The position numbers and the translations under genes were made by a program. Positions 7,825-17,603 of a stretch of DNA of 64,000 nucleotides are shown here, piece by piece. The DNA comes from Planctopirus ephydatiae (GTDB lineage: Bacteria; Planctomycetota; Planctomycetia; Planctomycetales; Planctomycetaceae), in contig NZ_CP036299.1 of the NCBI RefSeq assembly GCF_007752345.1, positions 3,559,501 to 3,623,500 of the forward strand. Direction: 5' to 3'. How positions within the stretch are numbered: the stretch's first letter is position 1; each line of letters opens with the position of its first letter. The notes under the pieces are model-generated. The model was not told where the DNA came from. It was given only the letters and a program-made list of their open reading frames with translations, and did no database searches.

Positions 7825-10116
7825 GTGAGCAGATTATCATCTTCGACTTCGAGAGCTGAGCCGGGGGAACTCCGCCACGCGGAGACTGATCGAAACGACT
7901 ACGGAGATGAAACCGAATGCTTCTCATCCGGTACGAGTCAGGGTGCGGCTTTAGCCGGCGCACTGGTCGAATTCGGTAGACTCACCGAAAATCCGTGGGA
8001 ACCTCTGATCGTTCAACGAGAACTCGAAGCAGCCGCCCGGTGCTGGCAGGGTGACTTCGACAGTAAGTGGTGGAAGTGGGCCATCGAAGTTGCCAGGTCT
8101 CATGGTTTGGCAATCCGGCTCATGGATCTGACGATCAGTGAAGTTCATGCACTTGCGACACATGGTGGTATCGCCCTTTGTCGCACTGAGCCAATACCAA
8201 CTGAGCCAATTCCAAAAGTCTCAGCTCCATCTTCGAAAGCCGCACCAGAACTGGCTGAGAGGCTGTTCGTCGTCTCGGGACGAAAAAAAACGCTGGCCAT
8301 GGAGTTTGCCAATGAGCTTTACGGCAAAGATTTGCCCTGGCTCAATTTCGTCCAGAGTTTTCCACAGGTTGCTGTGCGCTGTGTCGTTTTTGAGCCCAAT
8401 ATCGATGGGCTGGGTGCCGGCCACGAGCACCACCAGCCTCCCTGGAAACGTCTGCTGCGCATGATCGCGCCCGAAAAAAATGAAATCTGGACGATTTTCC
8501 TGATGGCATGTGCGGCTGGCCTGTTATCAATCTCGGCTCCATTAGCGGCTCAACAACTTGTCCGTGCGGTGACTTTTGGCGGTGTCTTCCAGCCAATTAT
8601 TGTTCTGAGCATTATTCTCCTGGGGCTATTAAGTCTGCTGGGTGCCTTCCAGATTCTGAAGATTTATATCTCAGAAGTGATCCAGCGCCGCCTGTTCACA
8701 CGCATTACCGCCGACCTGGCATGGCGGCTTCCGCGAGTCAAAGAATCCGAATGGCTGCATCATGACGGACAGGAACTCGTCAACAGGTTTCTGGAAGTCG
8801 TGACGCTTCAGAAAGTCATCAGCAGCCTGCTGGTGGATGGATTAGCGATCGTGCTGGCGACAATTGTCGGTATGACTTTGATGGCGTTCTATCATCCGTT
8901 TCTTCTCGGTTATGACCTCGTCCTGATCGTGCTGTTGTCGATCATCATTTTGACGATGGGGCGGGGAGGGGTGCGAACTTCTATCGAAGAATCGAACAAT
9001 AAATACATGGCACTGGCCTGGTTCGAAGAACTGGTTCGCGTCCCCGCAATCTTCCGTACCCCTGATGGGGCTGCTCTGGCATGGCAACGAAGCGATGCCC
9101 TTTGCACACGTTATCTCAATGCCAGACAAACCCACTTCACCATTGTTCTCAGGCAATACATTGCTCTGGCAGTGCTTCAGGCAGTAGCAGCAACCGCCCT
9201 GCTGGGCCTGGGTGGTTATCTTGTACTTCGAGAACAACTGACACTCGGCCAACTCGTCGCTGCTGAACTGATTGTCGCCACCATTGTGGGTTCGTTTCTG
9301 AAACTCGGTAAGCATCTTGAAGAATGGTTCGATCTCATGGCGGCGGTGAACAAGCTGGGCCATCTGTTCGACCTGCCTGTGACCCAGCAAAGAGGGGTCT
9401 TGTTACCTGAATCACGGGCACCAATCGCTCTCGATATGCGAAATGTCTCCTGGGGCCATCCGCCCGGTGCCGGGCACTGGATGACTCCCCATTTGACATG
9501 TGCAGTGACTCCGGGTTCATCGCTGGCCATACTGGATAATCAGCCGGAGCATCGGTCAAAAATTCTCTCTGCCCTGGCAGGAGAGGCCTATGAATTCCAA
9601 GGAATTATCGAACTCGATAGTTTACCACTGAATGATCTTCGTAAAGATCTTGTCAGATCACAGGTAGCTTTTGTCCAGATGCCTGAGATTCTGTCAGCTT
9701 CCATTGCCACCAATGTCCATTTGCATCGCCCCGATGTCAGTGATCAGACCGTCAAGCGACGACTCGAAGATGTCGCACTCATGGCTCGTATTGAAACTTT
9801 CCACGGTGGTATCCATACCGAACTATCGGCCAAAGGTGAGCCGCTTTCTTCGACAGAGCAGATGCAACTGATGCTCGCACGAGCTATGGCTGGGGCTCCG
9901 CGTCTGCTTCTGATTGACGGGTGGCTGGACGGCTTACCTGACCACTTGCGGCAGCGTTTGCTGGGTGTCCTCTTTGCGCCAGACAGAACATGGACCACGG
10001 TCATCGCCACCTCCCGGCCTGATATTGCCGCGCTGTGCGACCAGACCATCGAGATGGATAATTCGGAATCCCGTCCTTTAAAAGTGCCTCGTCAACCTTC
10101 CTTACCTGCGACTTAG
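7825..10116 (+). CDS. ABC exporter subunit with degenerate ATPase domain
   Basis: A 763-residue fusion like type I secretion ABC proteins: a soluble N-terminal region of about 200 residues (possibly a degenerate C39-like domain), a six-helix exporter membrane domain (about 215-500), and a C-terminal nucleotide-binding domain. That last domain keeps the fold order but has lost its motifs. The Walker A position reads LDNQPEHRSK instead of GxxGxGKS. The signature is LSSTEQ instead of LSGGQ. Walker B is LLLIDG, with the catalytic Glu replaced by Gly. The switch His is replaced (IATSRPD). The Q-loop Gln survives (FVQMPE). It may not hydrolyse ATP. GTG 7825 has GGAGAG 8 nt upstream; TTG 7819 is the alternative. 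The next genes encode an adaptor and an outer-membrane factor. Confidence 0.85.
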   Translation: MSRLSSSTSRAEPGELRHAETDRNDYGDETECFSSGTSQGAALAGALVEFGRLTENPWEPLIVQRELEAAARCWQGDFDSKWWKWAIEVARSHGLAIRLMDLTISEVHALATHGGIALCRTEPIPTEPIPKVSAPSSKAAPELAERLFVVSGRKKTLAMEFANELYGKDLPWLNFVQSFPQVAVRCVVFEPNIDGLGAGHEHHQPPWKRLLRMIAPEKNEIWTIFLMACAAGLLSISAPLAAQQLVRAVTFGGVFQPIIVLSIILLGLLSLLGAFQILKIYISEVIQRRLFTRITADLAWRLPRVKESEWLHHDGQELVNRFLEVVTLQKVISSLLVDGLAIVLATIVGMTLMAFYHPFLLGYDLVLIVLLSIIILTMGRGGVRTSIEESNNKYMALAWFEELVRVPAIFRTPDGAALAWQRSDALCTRYLNARQTHFTIVLRQYIALAVLQAVAATALLGLGGYLVLREQLTLGQLVAAELIVATIVGSFLKLGKHLEEWFDLMAAVNKLGHLFDLPVTQQRGVLLPESRAPIALDMRNVSWGHPPGAGHWMTPHLTCAVTPGSSLAILDNQPEHRSKILSALAGEAYEFQGIIELDSLPLNDLRKDLVRSQVAFVQMPEILSASIATNVHLHRPDVSDQTVKRRLEDVALMARIETFHGGIHTELSAKGEPLSSTEQMQLMLARAMAGAPRLLLIDGWLDGLPDHLRQRLLGVLFAPDRTWTTVIATSRPDIAALCDQTIEMDNSESRPLKVPRQPSLPAT

Positions 10117-10228
10117 AATGCCAGATCGAGCTTCATTTCCAGATAACAAGTTCCAGAGGTCCTGACTGAATAACAGCCCAGGCCTGCATCACGAAAATTA
10201 TCCAAGATTCGCTCGGAAGGAGTGAAAC

Positions 10229-11674
10229 ATGGCTTCCACACAAATCAGTACAAGCCAGCATGGCACAATTGTGCCCGCAGGTGGGCATCATGATCAGCAT
10301 GATACTACTCTGGGGCTATGGAACGTCGGCGAAACGTGGCAAGCCCAGAACTTTCCGGCACTTCAACTGGCCCAGCCGATTCGCACAATTCGCTGGATCT
10401 CGACAGCATTACTGTGGGCATTGCCCATCAGTCTGATTGTTATGATGTTCGCCCCTTGGCAGCAATCCGTTGTCGGTTCCGGGCGAGTGATCACTTATGA
10501 TCCCAATCATCGCCTGCAGGAAATCGATGCTCCCATCGGGGGTCGCATCACAAATATTCGTGCCGAACTGGTGGAAGGGGCGATTGTCAAAAAAGGCGAA
10601 GTCCTCATGGATATTGAGGTCATCGACTCGGCTTTGATTTTTCGCCTCGAAGAACAGTTTATGGCCACTCAGCGTAAGCTCGAAACAGAAAAGACCATTG
10701 CCATTGCCTACGAACAACAGGTTCAAGCGTTTGAAGCCATTCGCAATCAAACAGAACTCGCCCAGGATGAATTCATCAAAATGGCTGGGCAGAAGTTGCT
10801 TGCTGAGCAGCAGAACCTGAAAGCAGCAACCGCAGCTTACGAGCAGGCCGAGAAGGATCGCATTCGACGAATTCAGCTCTTTGAACAGAAGGTGGAATCT
10901 CGATACGAAGTCGAAATTGCCGAGCGAAAAGCTCAAGAAGAACAGGCGAAATTGGCACAGGCCAATGCTTATGTCGAAGCGGCCAAGAGCGAGCTATCGG
11001 CTAAAGAGGCTGAGCGACTTTACAAGATTCGTGAGGCCATCACGAAGATTGACTCAGCTCGGGCCGTTTATCAGAAGTCGTTGGGAGATATCGCCAGTAC
11101 CGAGAAGGAGATCGCCGATATCCAAGCTAAACAAAAGTTGCAAGTACAGTCGGTAGTGGCTCCGATTGATGGCTACGTCCTGCGACTGACGAACTTTCAG
11201 GGAGGAAAAATTATTTCGGCAGGCACGCCGCTTTTGGAACTTGTTCCATTAACAGCAGATCGTGCTGTCGAGATCAAGGTCGATGGAAATGATGCGCCGC
11301 TGGTTGCCTCGCTATCTAAAGATGGGCAGCATCGCAAAGTCAGGTTGCAATTTGAAGGCTGGCCTGCGGTTCAATTTTCCGGCTGGCCTTCTGTCGCGGT
11401 CGGAACCTTCGGTGGTGTTGTCGCGGTCGTTGATTCGATGGATGACGGAATTGGTAAATTTCGCGTGCTGGTATTGCCTGATCCAGATGAATCAAGGCCG
11501 TGGCCCACAGCCAATGTCTTGAGGCAGGGGATTCGGGCCAGAGCCTGGGTGTTGTTGGATCGGGTCACAATCGGGCAGGAACTCTGGAGACAACTCAACG
11601 GATTCCCACCCGCAATTCAACTGGATGATTACAAGAGTTCAACGGACGACAAACTTCTTCGAGGGAAAAAATGA
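10229..11674 (+). CDS. HlyD-type membrane fusion protein
   Basis: 481 residues. One transmembrane helix lies near residues 48-72, followed by a lipoyl-like half (IDAPIGGRITNIRAELVEGAIVKKGE), a long Ala/Glu/Gln-rich coiled coil (about 140-300), the second lipoyl half (VVAPIDGYVLRL) and a beta-barrel domain. It would bridge the inner-membrane exporter and the TolC-like protein across the periplasm. The ribosome site GGAAGGAG is strong. The stop overlaps the start of the next gene (ATGA), so the two are translationally coupled. Confidence 0.9.
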   Translation: MASTQISTSQHGTIVPAGGHHDQHDTTLGLWNVGETWQAQNFPALQLAQPIRTIRWISTALLWALPISLIVMMFAPWQQSVVGSGRVITYDPNHRLQEIDAPIGGRITNIRAELVEGAIVKKGEVLMDIEVIDSALIFRLEEQFMATQRKLETEKTIAIAYEQQVQAFEAIRNQTELAQDEFIKMAGQKLLAEQQNLKAATAAYEQAEKDRIRRIQLFEQKVESRYEVEIAERKAQEEQAKLAQANAYVEAAKSELSAKEAERLYKIREAITKIDSARAVYQKSLGDIASTEKEIADIQAKQKLQVQSVVAPIDGYVLRLTNFQGGKIISAGTPLLELVPLTADRAVEIKVDGNDAPLVASLSKDGQHRKVRLQFEGWPAVQFSGWPSVAVGTFGGVVAVVDSMDDGIGKFRVLVLPDPDESRPWPTANVLRQGIRARAWVLLDRVTIGQELWRQLNGFPPAIQLDDYKSSTDDKLLRGKK

Positions 11675-13530
11675 CGCGATCCGGACAAGCATGGATGCTT
11701 GTTGGTTGCCTGGTGATAGCCGGATGCTCAACCGCTCGTACAAGTGTGGTTCGCTCCATCTCACCAGCATCGTCGTCGGTCGAGAAATCGACCGTCGCCA
11801 ATCACAAGATCTCCGAAGAAACCACCACCGGCAAAGAGACCAGTTCTCGATACACCACCAGCAAGACAGCCTTGCCACCTGAAACTCTAGAAGGTCAGGT
11901 GCCTGCGGACGAGACCTCATCCACAATTCAACTTGCCAATTCTGAAGTGCAGGATGCAGAAACTGCAGGTGCAGTCGCAACTGCTGCTGAGCAGACCGCT
12001 GCTTTACAGGAACCATCGTCCTCACCAGGTCAAGTCACCACTCCTCCTGCCGCCGGAGGAGATGAGTTTATGGAGGGATCCTTGCTCCCCGGCAGGATCC
12101 GTCAGGAAATCCCTCCCAGCCCCGGGAATGCCGATGAGATTCCCATCGTGGGTGATGAGCGGGTCAGTCCACCTCTGGTACTCAACAGTGTCATCGACTC
12201 GGTCTACATGTCGTTTCCTCTTTTAAGGAATGCACTTTATGGCCGCAATATTGCTAATGGAGCCAATCTCGCTGCCCAGGGAGCTTTCGACCTCAAGCTG
12301 AATGCTGATTTGAATAACCAGCCCCTGGGTTACTACCAGACGTATCGGAATGGTGTCGATATTGCCCAGCCCGTGCTCCAGAATGGTGGAGAAGTGATTG
12401 CCGGGTATCGCGCGGGTCGTGGTAATTTTGAACCATGGTACGGAAATCGCGAAACCAACGATGGGGGCGAGTTCATGGCTGGCCTGGCGATCCCACTTTT
12501 GCAGAACCGTGCGATTGATAAACGCCGCGCTGAACTCTGGATTACTCAGGTTGGTCAATCGAAAGTCGAACCAGAGATTAAAGCCCAGCTACTGCAATTT
12601 ATTCGTGATAGTACAATTGCCTATTGGGAATGGGTGGCTGCAGGGCAGGGGCTGCGAGTGGCTCGTGAGCTGCAGGCACTGGCACTGGATCGAGATCAAC
12701 AGATCCGCGCGACAGTCCAGGAAGGTGATCGTCCCGAATCAGACATTATTGATAACCAGCGTTTAATTGTTGCCAGACAGGTCAAGCTGATTGAAGCGGA
12801 ACAAAAGCTTCAAAGCTCGGCCGTCAAGCTCTCACTCTATTTGAGAGATGCTGCTGGCAATCCCTTTATCCCTTCCAACAGCATGCTGCCTGCGAGGTTT
12901 CCGACTCCGATGCTGGTGACACCCGAGGTACTGGAAGCCGATATTGCCTTCGCCACATCTCGTCGGCCGGAATTGCTGGCACTCGATTTCGACCGTCAGC
13001 AATTGTCTATCGAGTTGTTAAAGGCACAGAACGAACTGTTACCCACATTGGGTGCCCATGTCCTGGCCAAGAAAGATGTCGGCGGGCCAACCAGCTCGAT
13101 CAATGATAAAGGTCCCTTCCAGGGAGAAGCCGGCTTGCAGTTTACCGTTCCTCTGCAACGTCGAAACGCCAACGGCAAAATCATGATGGTCGAAGGGAAG
13201 CTGGCTCAGAATATGGCCAAACGTCAGTTCACGGCTGATAAAATTTCGGTCGAAGTTCGCACTGCTGTCATTGCTCTCGAAAATGCCTACCGTGCCATCG
13301 GACAGGCCAGCGCTTCTGTCCGTCTCAACGAAGAGATGCAACGATTTGAAACCATTCGACTAAATGAGGGTGCCAGCGACCTCTTGAGATTGAACCTGCG
13401 TGAGCAGGCCACGTTTGATGCTCGTGTTCAGGAAGTGCTTGCCCTGCTGGGCTACTTCGCCGCAGAAGCTGACTACAAAGCCGCTACTGCGGCTGAACTC
13501 CCTGAAGAAATTCTGGCACCGGCGAACTGA
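11671..13530 (+). CDS. TolC-like outer-membrane efflux lipoprotein
   Basis: 619 residues. The N-terminus is a lipoprotein signal (MTRSGQAWMLVGCLVIAGCS) with lipobox VIAGC, followed by a Ser/Thr-rich linker of about 150 residues. Then come outer-membrane efflux repeats: long amphipathic helices such as VGQSKVEPEIKAQLLQFIRD and the GEAGLQFTVPLQRR strand. It should form the outer-membrane channel of the tripartite system. The start overlaps the adaptor gene by 4 nt. The lipidated Cys plus long linker is longer than in Escherichia TolC. It converges on the thioredoxin-like gene with a 28-nt gap. Confidence 0.88.
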   Translation: MTRSGQAWMLVGCLVIAGCSTARTSVVRSISPASSSVEKSTVANHKISEETTTGKETSSRYTTSKTALPPETLEGQVPADETSSTIQLANSEVQDAETAGAVATAAEQTAALQEPSSSPGQVTTPPAAGGDEFMEGSLLPGRIRQEIPPSPGNADEIPIVGDERVSPPLVLNSVIDSVYMSFPLLRNALYGRNIANGANLAAQGAFDLKLNADLNNQPLGYYQTYRNGVDIAQPVLQNGGEVIAGYRAGRGNFEPWYGNRETNDGGEFMAGLAIPLLQNRAIDKRRAELWITQVGQSKVEPEIKAQLLQFIRDSTIAYWEWVAAGQGLRVARELQALALDRDQQIRATVQEGDRPESDIIDNQRLIVARQVKLIEAEQKLQSSAVKLSLYLRDAAGNPFIPSNSMLPARFPTPMLVTPEVLEADIAFATSRRPELLALDFDRQQLSIELLKAQNELLPTLGAHVLAKKDVGGPTSSINDKGPFQGEAGLQFTVPLQRRNANGKIMMVEGKLAQNMAKRQFTADKISVEVRTAVIALENAYRAIGQASASVRLNEEMQRFETIRLNEGASDLLRLNLREQATFDARVQEVLALLGYFAAEADYKAATAAELPEEILAPAN

Positions 13531-13543
13531 AGAGTAAACAAAG

Positions 13544-13558
13544 CCACCAGCAGTCGAA
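13544..13558. repeat. 15-nt repeat CCACCAGCAGTCGAA, copy 1
   Basis: CCACCAGCAGTCGAA lies in the short gap between the convergent TolC-like and thioredoxin-like genes. An identical 15-mer occurs at 15546-15560 in the next convergent gap. Here it is not part of a hairpin. Confidence 0.6.
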
Positions 13559-14635
13559 TTAAAAGGTTCCCGATTTGATGGCGGGGGGATTTTGCGAACC
13601 TGCCGCGCCACCTACCTCTGGAACATCTAAACCGGCTCCTTTGAGCAGTGCCGCCGCATGAGTGGCCAACTGTGTTTCAGGATAATCAGTGACCATCTTC
13701 GATAATTGTTCACCCAGCTTTTCCTTAAGCTGTGGCTTGGCATTGGCCAGCTGTCGCTCAATATTCTGAATCTGCTTAAGCGCAGCCAGTCCTGATTTCA
13801 CCTGGGGATCTTTCGGCAGATCTTTCTTCAACTTGGTGGCACCATCTGAAAGCGGGTAACCCTTAAAGGAATCATTCAGTTTGAGCAGTAGCTCATAAGC
13901 CTTGAACTTATTGCCCGCTTCGGCGGAAGCCAATGCTTCGTTCTCTAATTCCTGACGCTCGGCATCGACCACTGCGAGCATTTTTTCTGCCACCGATTTG
14001 ACCTCAGGGCGATTGGAAAGGGCCGCCTTTTTCAGTGGCTGGGCAACACCGCCGTAAGCACCAAATTCAACCTGTTGCCACAGAGGAATCATTTCCGGTG
14101 GGACTTCCGCACGTTCGACTTTCCATGTGGCACCCTGGGCAAGCCCTTTGATGGCATCGCTGTATTCGTCGTAAGGCAAGCTCTCAATTTTCCCGGCAGC
14201 GCTGATTCCGCGAATCTGACGAATATTCTGCAGGCTGATTTCTCCCACAGAACTGCTGGTGAATTCTTTCTCAAAACTGCGATCCGTATCGACGATGATC
14301 GGCCAGTTGATTTTTACCTGCTGAGCATATCGCTCAACTTCCGCTCGCTGCGTTCCGGAGTTCACGGCAATAAAGACGACAGGCAGCTTTTCGTTGGATT
14401 TGGCAGCCGAAAGGATATCCGGCCATGCGGCCCGACATTTGGGGCAGGTCTCTTCGAAAAACACCAGATAAATGGCTTTCCCGCGAAGCTGTTCGTAGCT
14501 CAATGGCTGTGAATTGACCCACTGTGCCGGATTTTTGGGCAAGGGGGGCTGGGCCAGAGCCGTACGAGTATCAGCCACCAGCACAACGAATACAAAGGCC
14601 AACAGCACACCGGCCCAACCGATCTTACTGGTCAT
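13559..14635 (-). CDS. exported TlpA-like thioredoxin-fold protein
   Basis: 358 residues with a signal peptide (about residues 1-29, hydrophobic GVLLAFVFVVLVA, cleavage near ALA-Q). The thioredoxin-like domain follows, with active-site CPKC in FFEETCPKCRAAW and IIVDTDRSFEKEF. The last 170 residues are a helical region without a recognised fold. It probably acts in periplasmic thiol-disulfide exchange, but the partner is unknown. ATG 14635 has GGAATAA upstream; ATG 14650 and GTG 14662 are alternatives. Confidence 0.8.
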   Translation of the reverse strand: MTSKIGWAGVLLAFVFVVLVADTRTALAQPPLPKNPAQWVNSQPLSYEQLRGKAIYLVFFEETCPKCRAAWPDILSAAKSNEKLPVVFIAVNSGTQRAEVERYAQQVKINWPIIVDTDRSFEKEFTSSSVGEISLQNIRQIRGISAAGKIESLPYDEYSDAIKGLAQGATWKVERAEVPPEMIPLWQQVEFGAYGGVAQPLKKAALSNRPEVKSVAEKMLAVVDAERQELENEALASAEAGNKFKAYELLLKLNDSFKGYPLSDGATKLKKDLPKDPQVKSGLAALKQIQNIERQLANAKPQLKEKLGEQLSKMVTDYPETQLATHAAALLKGAGLDVPEVGGAAGSQNPPAIKSGTF

Positions 14636-14996
14636 GTTTATTCCATTCATCGACGGAGTCACTCACACCTGTGGACACGGAAGGACATCAACAGTCGCGG
14701 GCTTTGCGGCATCTACAGAATACGGACATCTCGCACGATTCATCGACCGCCTTTGATCCAACAACGACTTCTGTATCATTTCGTTGCCCAGCGAACATCG
14801 CAAACACAATTCTCAAAAACCATCCATTTCGCAAAGACTCGTAATGTAAGTCACTTGCGGAGTTCTCGGGCAGCAGTTGTGATGCTGTCACTGTATCAAG
14901 CTGAGAATCCCAGATACTCGTGCCGGTCAATTCTGGAGCAGATTCAGCAACAAGCTCCCGGCACTCAGCATCAGCAGCTCTCAAGGAATCAACCCC

Positions 14997-15467
14997 ATGT
15001 CGAATGAATACACCCAGCGTCTGAAAACCTTAGGGATCGAACTGCCTCAACCTCCCGTGGCCATTGCCTCTTACATCCCCGTCACGATCACAAGCCAGAT
15101 GGCGATCACCAGCGGTCAGTTACCCATGGCGAATGGCCTGATGCTGCATACAGGCAAAGTGGGCTCAGAAGTTTCTGTCGAAGATGCCGCCAAAGCTGCC
15201 CGGCAATGTGCACTGAATGCACTTTCCCACCTGCAAAAAGCACTCGGCTCAATTGATCGCATTGAGCGGATACTGAAAATTGACGGATTTGTTCAATCGG
15301 CCCCGGGTTTCAGTTCGCAACCTGCTGTCGTGAATGGTGCATCCGACCTGATGCTGGAACTCTTTGGAGAAGCCGGCCGACACACCCGAGTCGCTGTCGG
15401 AGTCAGCGAACTTCCTTTGAATGCGGCTGTCGAAGTCGCAGTCTGGGTTTCCATCAAGCCAGAGTAA
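14997..15467 (+). CDS. RidA/YjgF-family protein
   Basis: A 156-residue member of the YjgF/YER057c/UK114 superfamily, of the longer YjgF-like subtype: [49 protein letters not shown] and [31 protein letters not shown]. Canonical RidA deaminates reactive enamine/imine intermediates. The catalytic Arg of RidA is R in [15 protein letters not shown] precedes the ATG. It faces ndk convergently across a perfect palindrome. Confidence 0.88.
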   Translation: MSNEYTQRLKTLGIELPQPPVAIASYIPVTITSQMAITSGQLPMANGLMLHTGKVGSEVSVEDAAKAARQCALNALSHLQKALGSIDRIERILKIDGFVQSAPGFSSQPAVVNGASDLMLELFGEAGRHTRVAVGVSELPLNAAVEVAVWVSIKPE

Positions 15468-15490
15468 CTTCTCGGCGAGTAGTCACTGCC

Positions 15491-15543
15491 AATTTCCAAC
15501 GCGTGTGACTCAACTTCATCCTGAGTCACACGCGTTGGAAATT
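15491..15543. terminator. bidirectional terminator, perfect 22-bp palindrome
   Basis: Positions 15491-15512 are perfectly complementary to 15522-15543 across a 9-nt loop. The outer AATTTCC/GGAAATT ends supply the A/T flanks on both strands. It lies between the convergent RidA and ndk genes, so it can end both transcripts. Confidence 0.75.
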
Positions 15544-15545
15544 TA

Positions 15546-15571
15546 CCACCAGCAGTCGAAAGGGGACTGCT
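15546..15571. repeat. 15-nt repeat, copy 2, within a small hairpin
   Basis: The same 15-mer seen at 13544-13558 lies at 15546-15560. Here AGCAGTC (15551-15557) also pairs with GACTGCT (15565-15571) as a 7-bp hairpin just past the ndk stop on the minus strand. Confidence 0.55.
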
Positions 15572-15590
15572 AAGCCATGATGGATGTGAT

Positions 15591-16055
15591 CTACTCGTCA
15601 CCAGCCGACAACCATGGCGCGAGTGGCTCAGTGGCATCCACCACTTCATGCGGCTGAAAGTAGATCGCGATTTCCTTCGCGGCCGCTTCGGGGCCATCAC
15701 TTCCATGGACAAGATTCATCTGCCGACTCGTCCCATAATCGCCACGAATGGTTCCCGGGGCGGCATCGCGGCCATTGGTCGGGCCCATCATGCCTCGAAC
15801 AACGCTAATCGCTGACTTGCCTTCGAGAACCAAAGCCACTGTCGGACCAGCAGTAATGAAGCTTTCGAGCATGGGATAAAATGGCTTCTGGACATGTTCG
15901 GCATAGTGCCTCTTGGCCAGTTCCGGGGTGACCTGAATCAGCTTCAGAGCTGCTATGCGTAGGCCCTTCTGCTCAAAACGAGTGAGAATTGGCCCTGCCA
16001 GACGTCGGGCAACAGCATCTGGCTTCAGCAGGACAAGAGTACGTTCCGTAGGCAT
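15591..16055 (-). CDS. ndk: nucleoside diphosphate kinase
   Basis: A 154-residue full-length Ndk that transfers the terminal phosphate between nucleotides through a phospho-histidine. It shows [14 protein letters not shown] at the N-terminus, the ATP-binding [18 protein letters not shown] block and the active-site His in [12 protein letters not shown]. It is one or two loops longer at the C-terminus than the bacterial norm (about 140). It lies upstream of the RidA-ndk terminator and is transcribed away from carA with the same orientation. Confidence 0.96.
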   Translation of the reverse strand: MPTERTLVLLKPDAVARRLAGPILTRFEQKGLRIAALKLIQVTPELAKRHYAEHVQKPFYPMLESFITAGPTVALVLEGKSAISVVRGMMGPTNGRDAAPGTIRGDYGTSRQMNLVHGSDGPEAAAKEIAIYFQPHEVVDATEPLAPWLSAGDE

Positions 16056-16215
16056 TTCTTTCGAATCCCAAAGACTAAAGAATGTGAGTTAAAGACAAGT
16101 CAATTTTTCCAGCAACTATGTGTTAATCGATAGGCAGAACCAGCGTATCGATTGTCAGGTGTTATCTGCGAGCAGTCATCGTTCCCGCTGCTTCCTGAGC
16201 TGGCACTATGCAGAA

Positions 16216-17367
16216 TCAAGCCTTCGTTTTCTCGGCCGACAAATCCATCAGGCTGCAAAACTCTTCAAACAGATAAGCACTATCATGTGGCCCCGCAGCA
16301 GCTTCAGGATGATACTGCACACTGAAAGCGGGTTGATCGGTCAGTCGCATCCCCTCGATTGTCTGATCATTCAGATTCCGGTGAGTGACCTCGATATTCG
16401 CTGGCAAACTCAAAGCATCGATCGCAAAGCCGTGATTTTGCGAGGTGATTTCGACTTTCGAATTCCGCAGATTCATCACAGGCTGGTTCGCACCACGATG
16501 ACCGAATTTCAGCTTAAAGGTTCTCGCTCCAGCAGCCAGACCGAGGAGTTGATGTCCCAGGCAGATGCCAAAGATCGGGAGTTTACCCAACAATTCGCGA
16601 ATTGTCCGTATCGCATAAGTCAGCGGCTCAGGATCACCAGGGCCATTCGACAAAAAGACCCCATCCGGTTGCAAAGCCAGAATTTCTGCTGCCGTGGAAG
16701 TGCCCGGGACAACCGTCACACGACAACCAACCTGGGTCAGATGTCGTAAGATGTTCCACTTCATGCCGTAATCAATCGCGACGACGTGATAGCGGGTGGG
16801 TTGGGAATCCTGTGGAGCCAGCGTCGCGAAGTTACCCAGCTTTTCAGTCCAGGAAAAACTCGCAGCGGGCATGACCTCCTGAACAAGATCCTGACCAACA
16901 ATGCTGGGTGCAGCCTGGGCCTTGGCAATTAGCGACTGTGGATCGAGATCGACAGTAGAAAGCACTCCCGTGACAGCTCCCCGGCTGCGCAAGCGGCGAA
17001 CCAGCGAGCGGGTATCAATCCCTTCGAGGCCAATAATTCCGGCTTTGCGAAGATAATCATCCAGAGAAAGCTCTGAACGAAAGTTACTGGGGGCTCGGCA
17101 TAATTCACGAACCACAAAAGCCCTCAGACGAGGACCTTTGCTTTCCACATCTTCGAAGTTGATGCCGTAATTCCCGATCAAAGGGTAGGTCATGGTCACG
17201 ATCTGACCACAATAGGAGGGATCCGTCAGAATCTCGCCATAACCCGTCATGCTCGTGTTAAATACGACTTCGCCAGTGACCTCACCCGTGGCACCAAATG
17301 CTGAGCCGAAAAAAACGGAACCATCTGCCAATGCCAGACAAGCTGAAGACTTAGCCTCTTGGGACAT
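16216..17367 (-). CDS. carA: carbamoyl-phosphate synthase small subunit
   Basis: 383 residues. The N-terminal CarA domain is [14 protein letters not shown]...[19 protein letters not shown]. The class I glutamine amidotransferase domain has nucleophile Cys in [12 protein letters not shown] and the His-Glu pair in [10 protein letters not shown]. It supplies ammonia from glutamine to CarB for arginine and pyrimidine synthesis. carB is not in the window. ATG 17367 is preceded by GGTGAGG at about 9 nt; GTG 17382 is an alternative. Confidence 0.95.
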   Translation of the reverse strand: MSQEAKSSACLALADGSVFFGSAFGATGEVTGEVVFNTSMTGYGEILTDPSYCGQIVTMTYPLIGNYGINFEDVESKGPRLRAFVVRELCRAPSNFRSELSLDDYLRKAGIIGLEGIDTRSLVRRLRSRGAVTGVLSTVDLDPQSLIAKAQAAPSIVGQDLVQEVMPAASFSWTEKLGNFATLAPQDSQPTRYHVVAIDYGMKWNILRHLTQVGCRVTVVPGTSTAAEILALQPDGVFLSNGPGDPEPLTYAIRTIRELLGKLPIFGICLGHQLLGLAAGARTFKLKFGHRGANQPVMNLRNSKVEITSQNHGFAIDALSLPANIEVTHRNLNDQTIEGMRLTDQPAFSVQYHPEAAAGPHDSAYLFEEFCSLMDLSAEKTKA

Positions 17368-17475
17368 CAGACAGCGCCTCACCTTTCCTGGAAAGCCTTA
17401 AAAAATGGCTTTGATCAAGTTCAAGACATCACACAGATTCCAAGCGTCATGAAAGCGTATCGCGATCATGAATGT

Positions 17476-17511
17476 AAAAAAAGGAACCGCAGTGTTTTCA
17501 CTACGGTTCCT
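17476..17511 (-). terminator. intrinsic terminator of the ArsR-family gene
   Basis: In the minus-strand RNA a 13-bp stem (17499-17511 with 17482-17494) closes an AAAA loop and is followed by a run of seven U. The one irregular position is a U-G pair in this RNA but a C-A mismatch in the opposite strand, so the structure favours minus-strand termination, after the ArsR gene and before carA. Confidence 0.8.
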
Positions 17512-17603
17512 CTCAATTTGCAGAGCTTTTGAAGTGATCAAAACTTCAAGTCTCAATGTATCTGCGCCATCACGTCCAGGATCATCCCAGGACTGAAGCC
17601 ACC

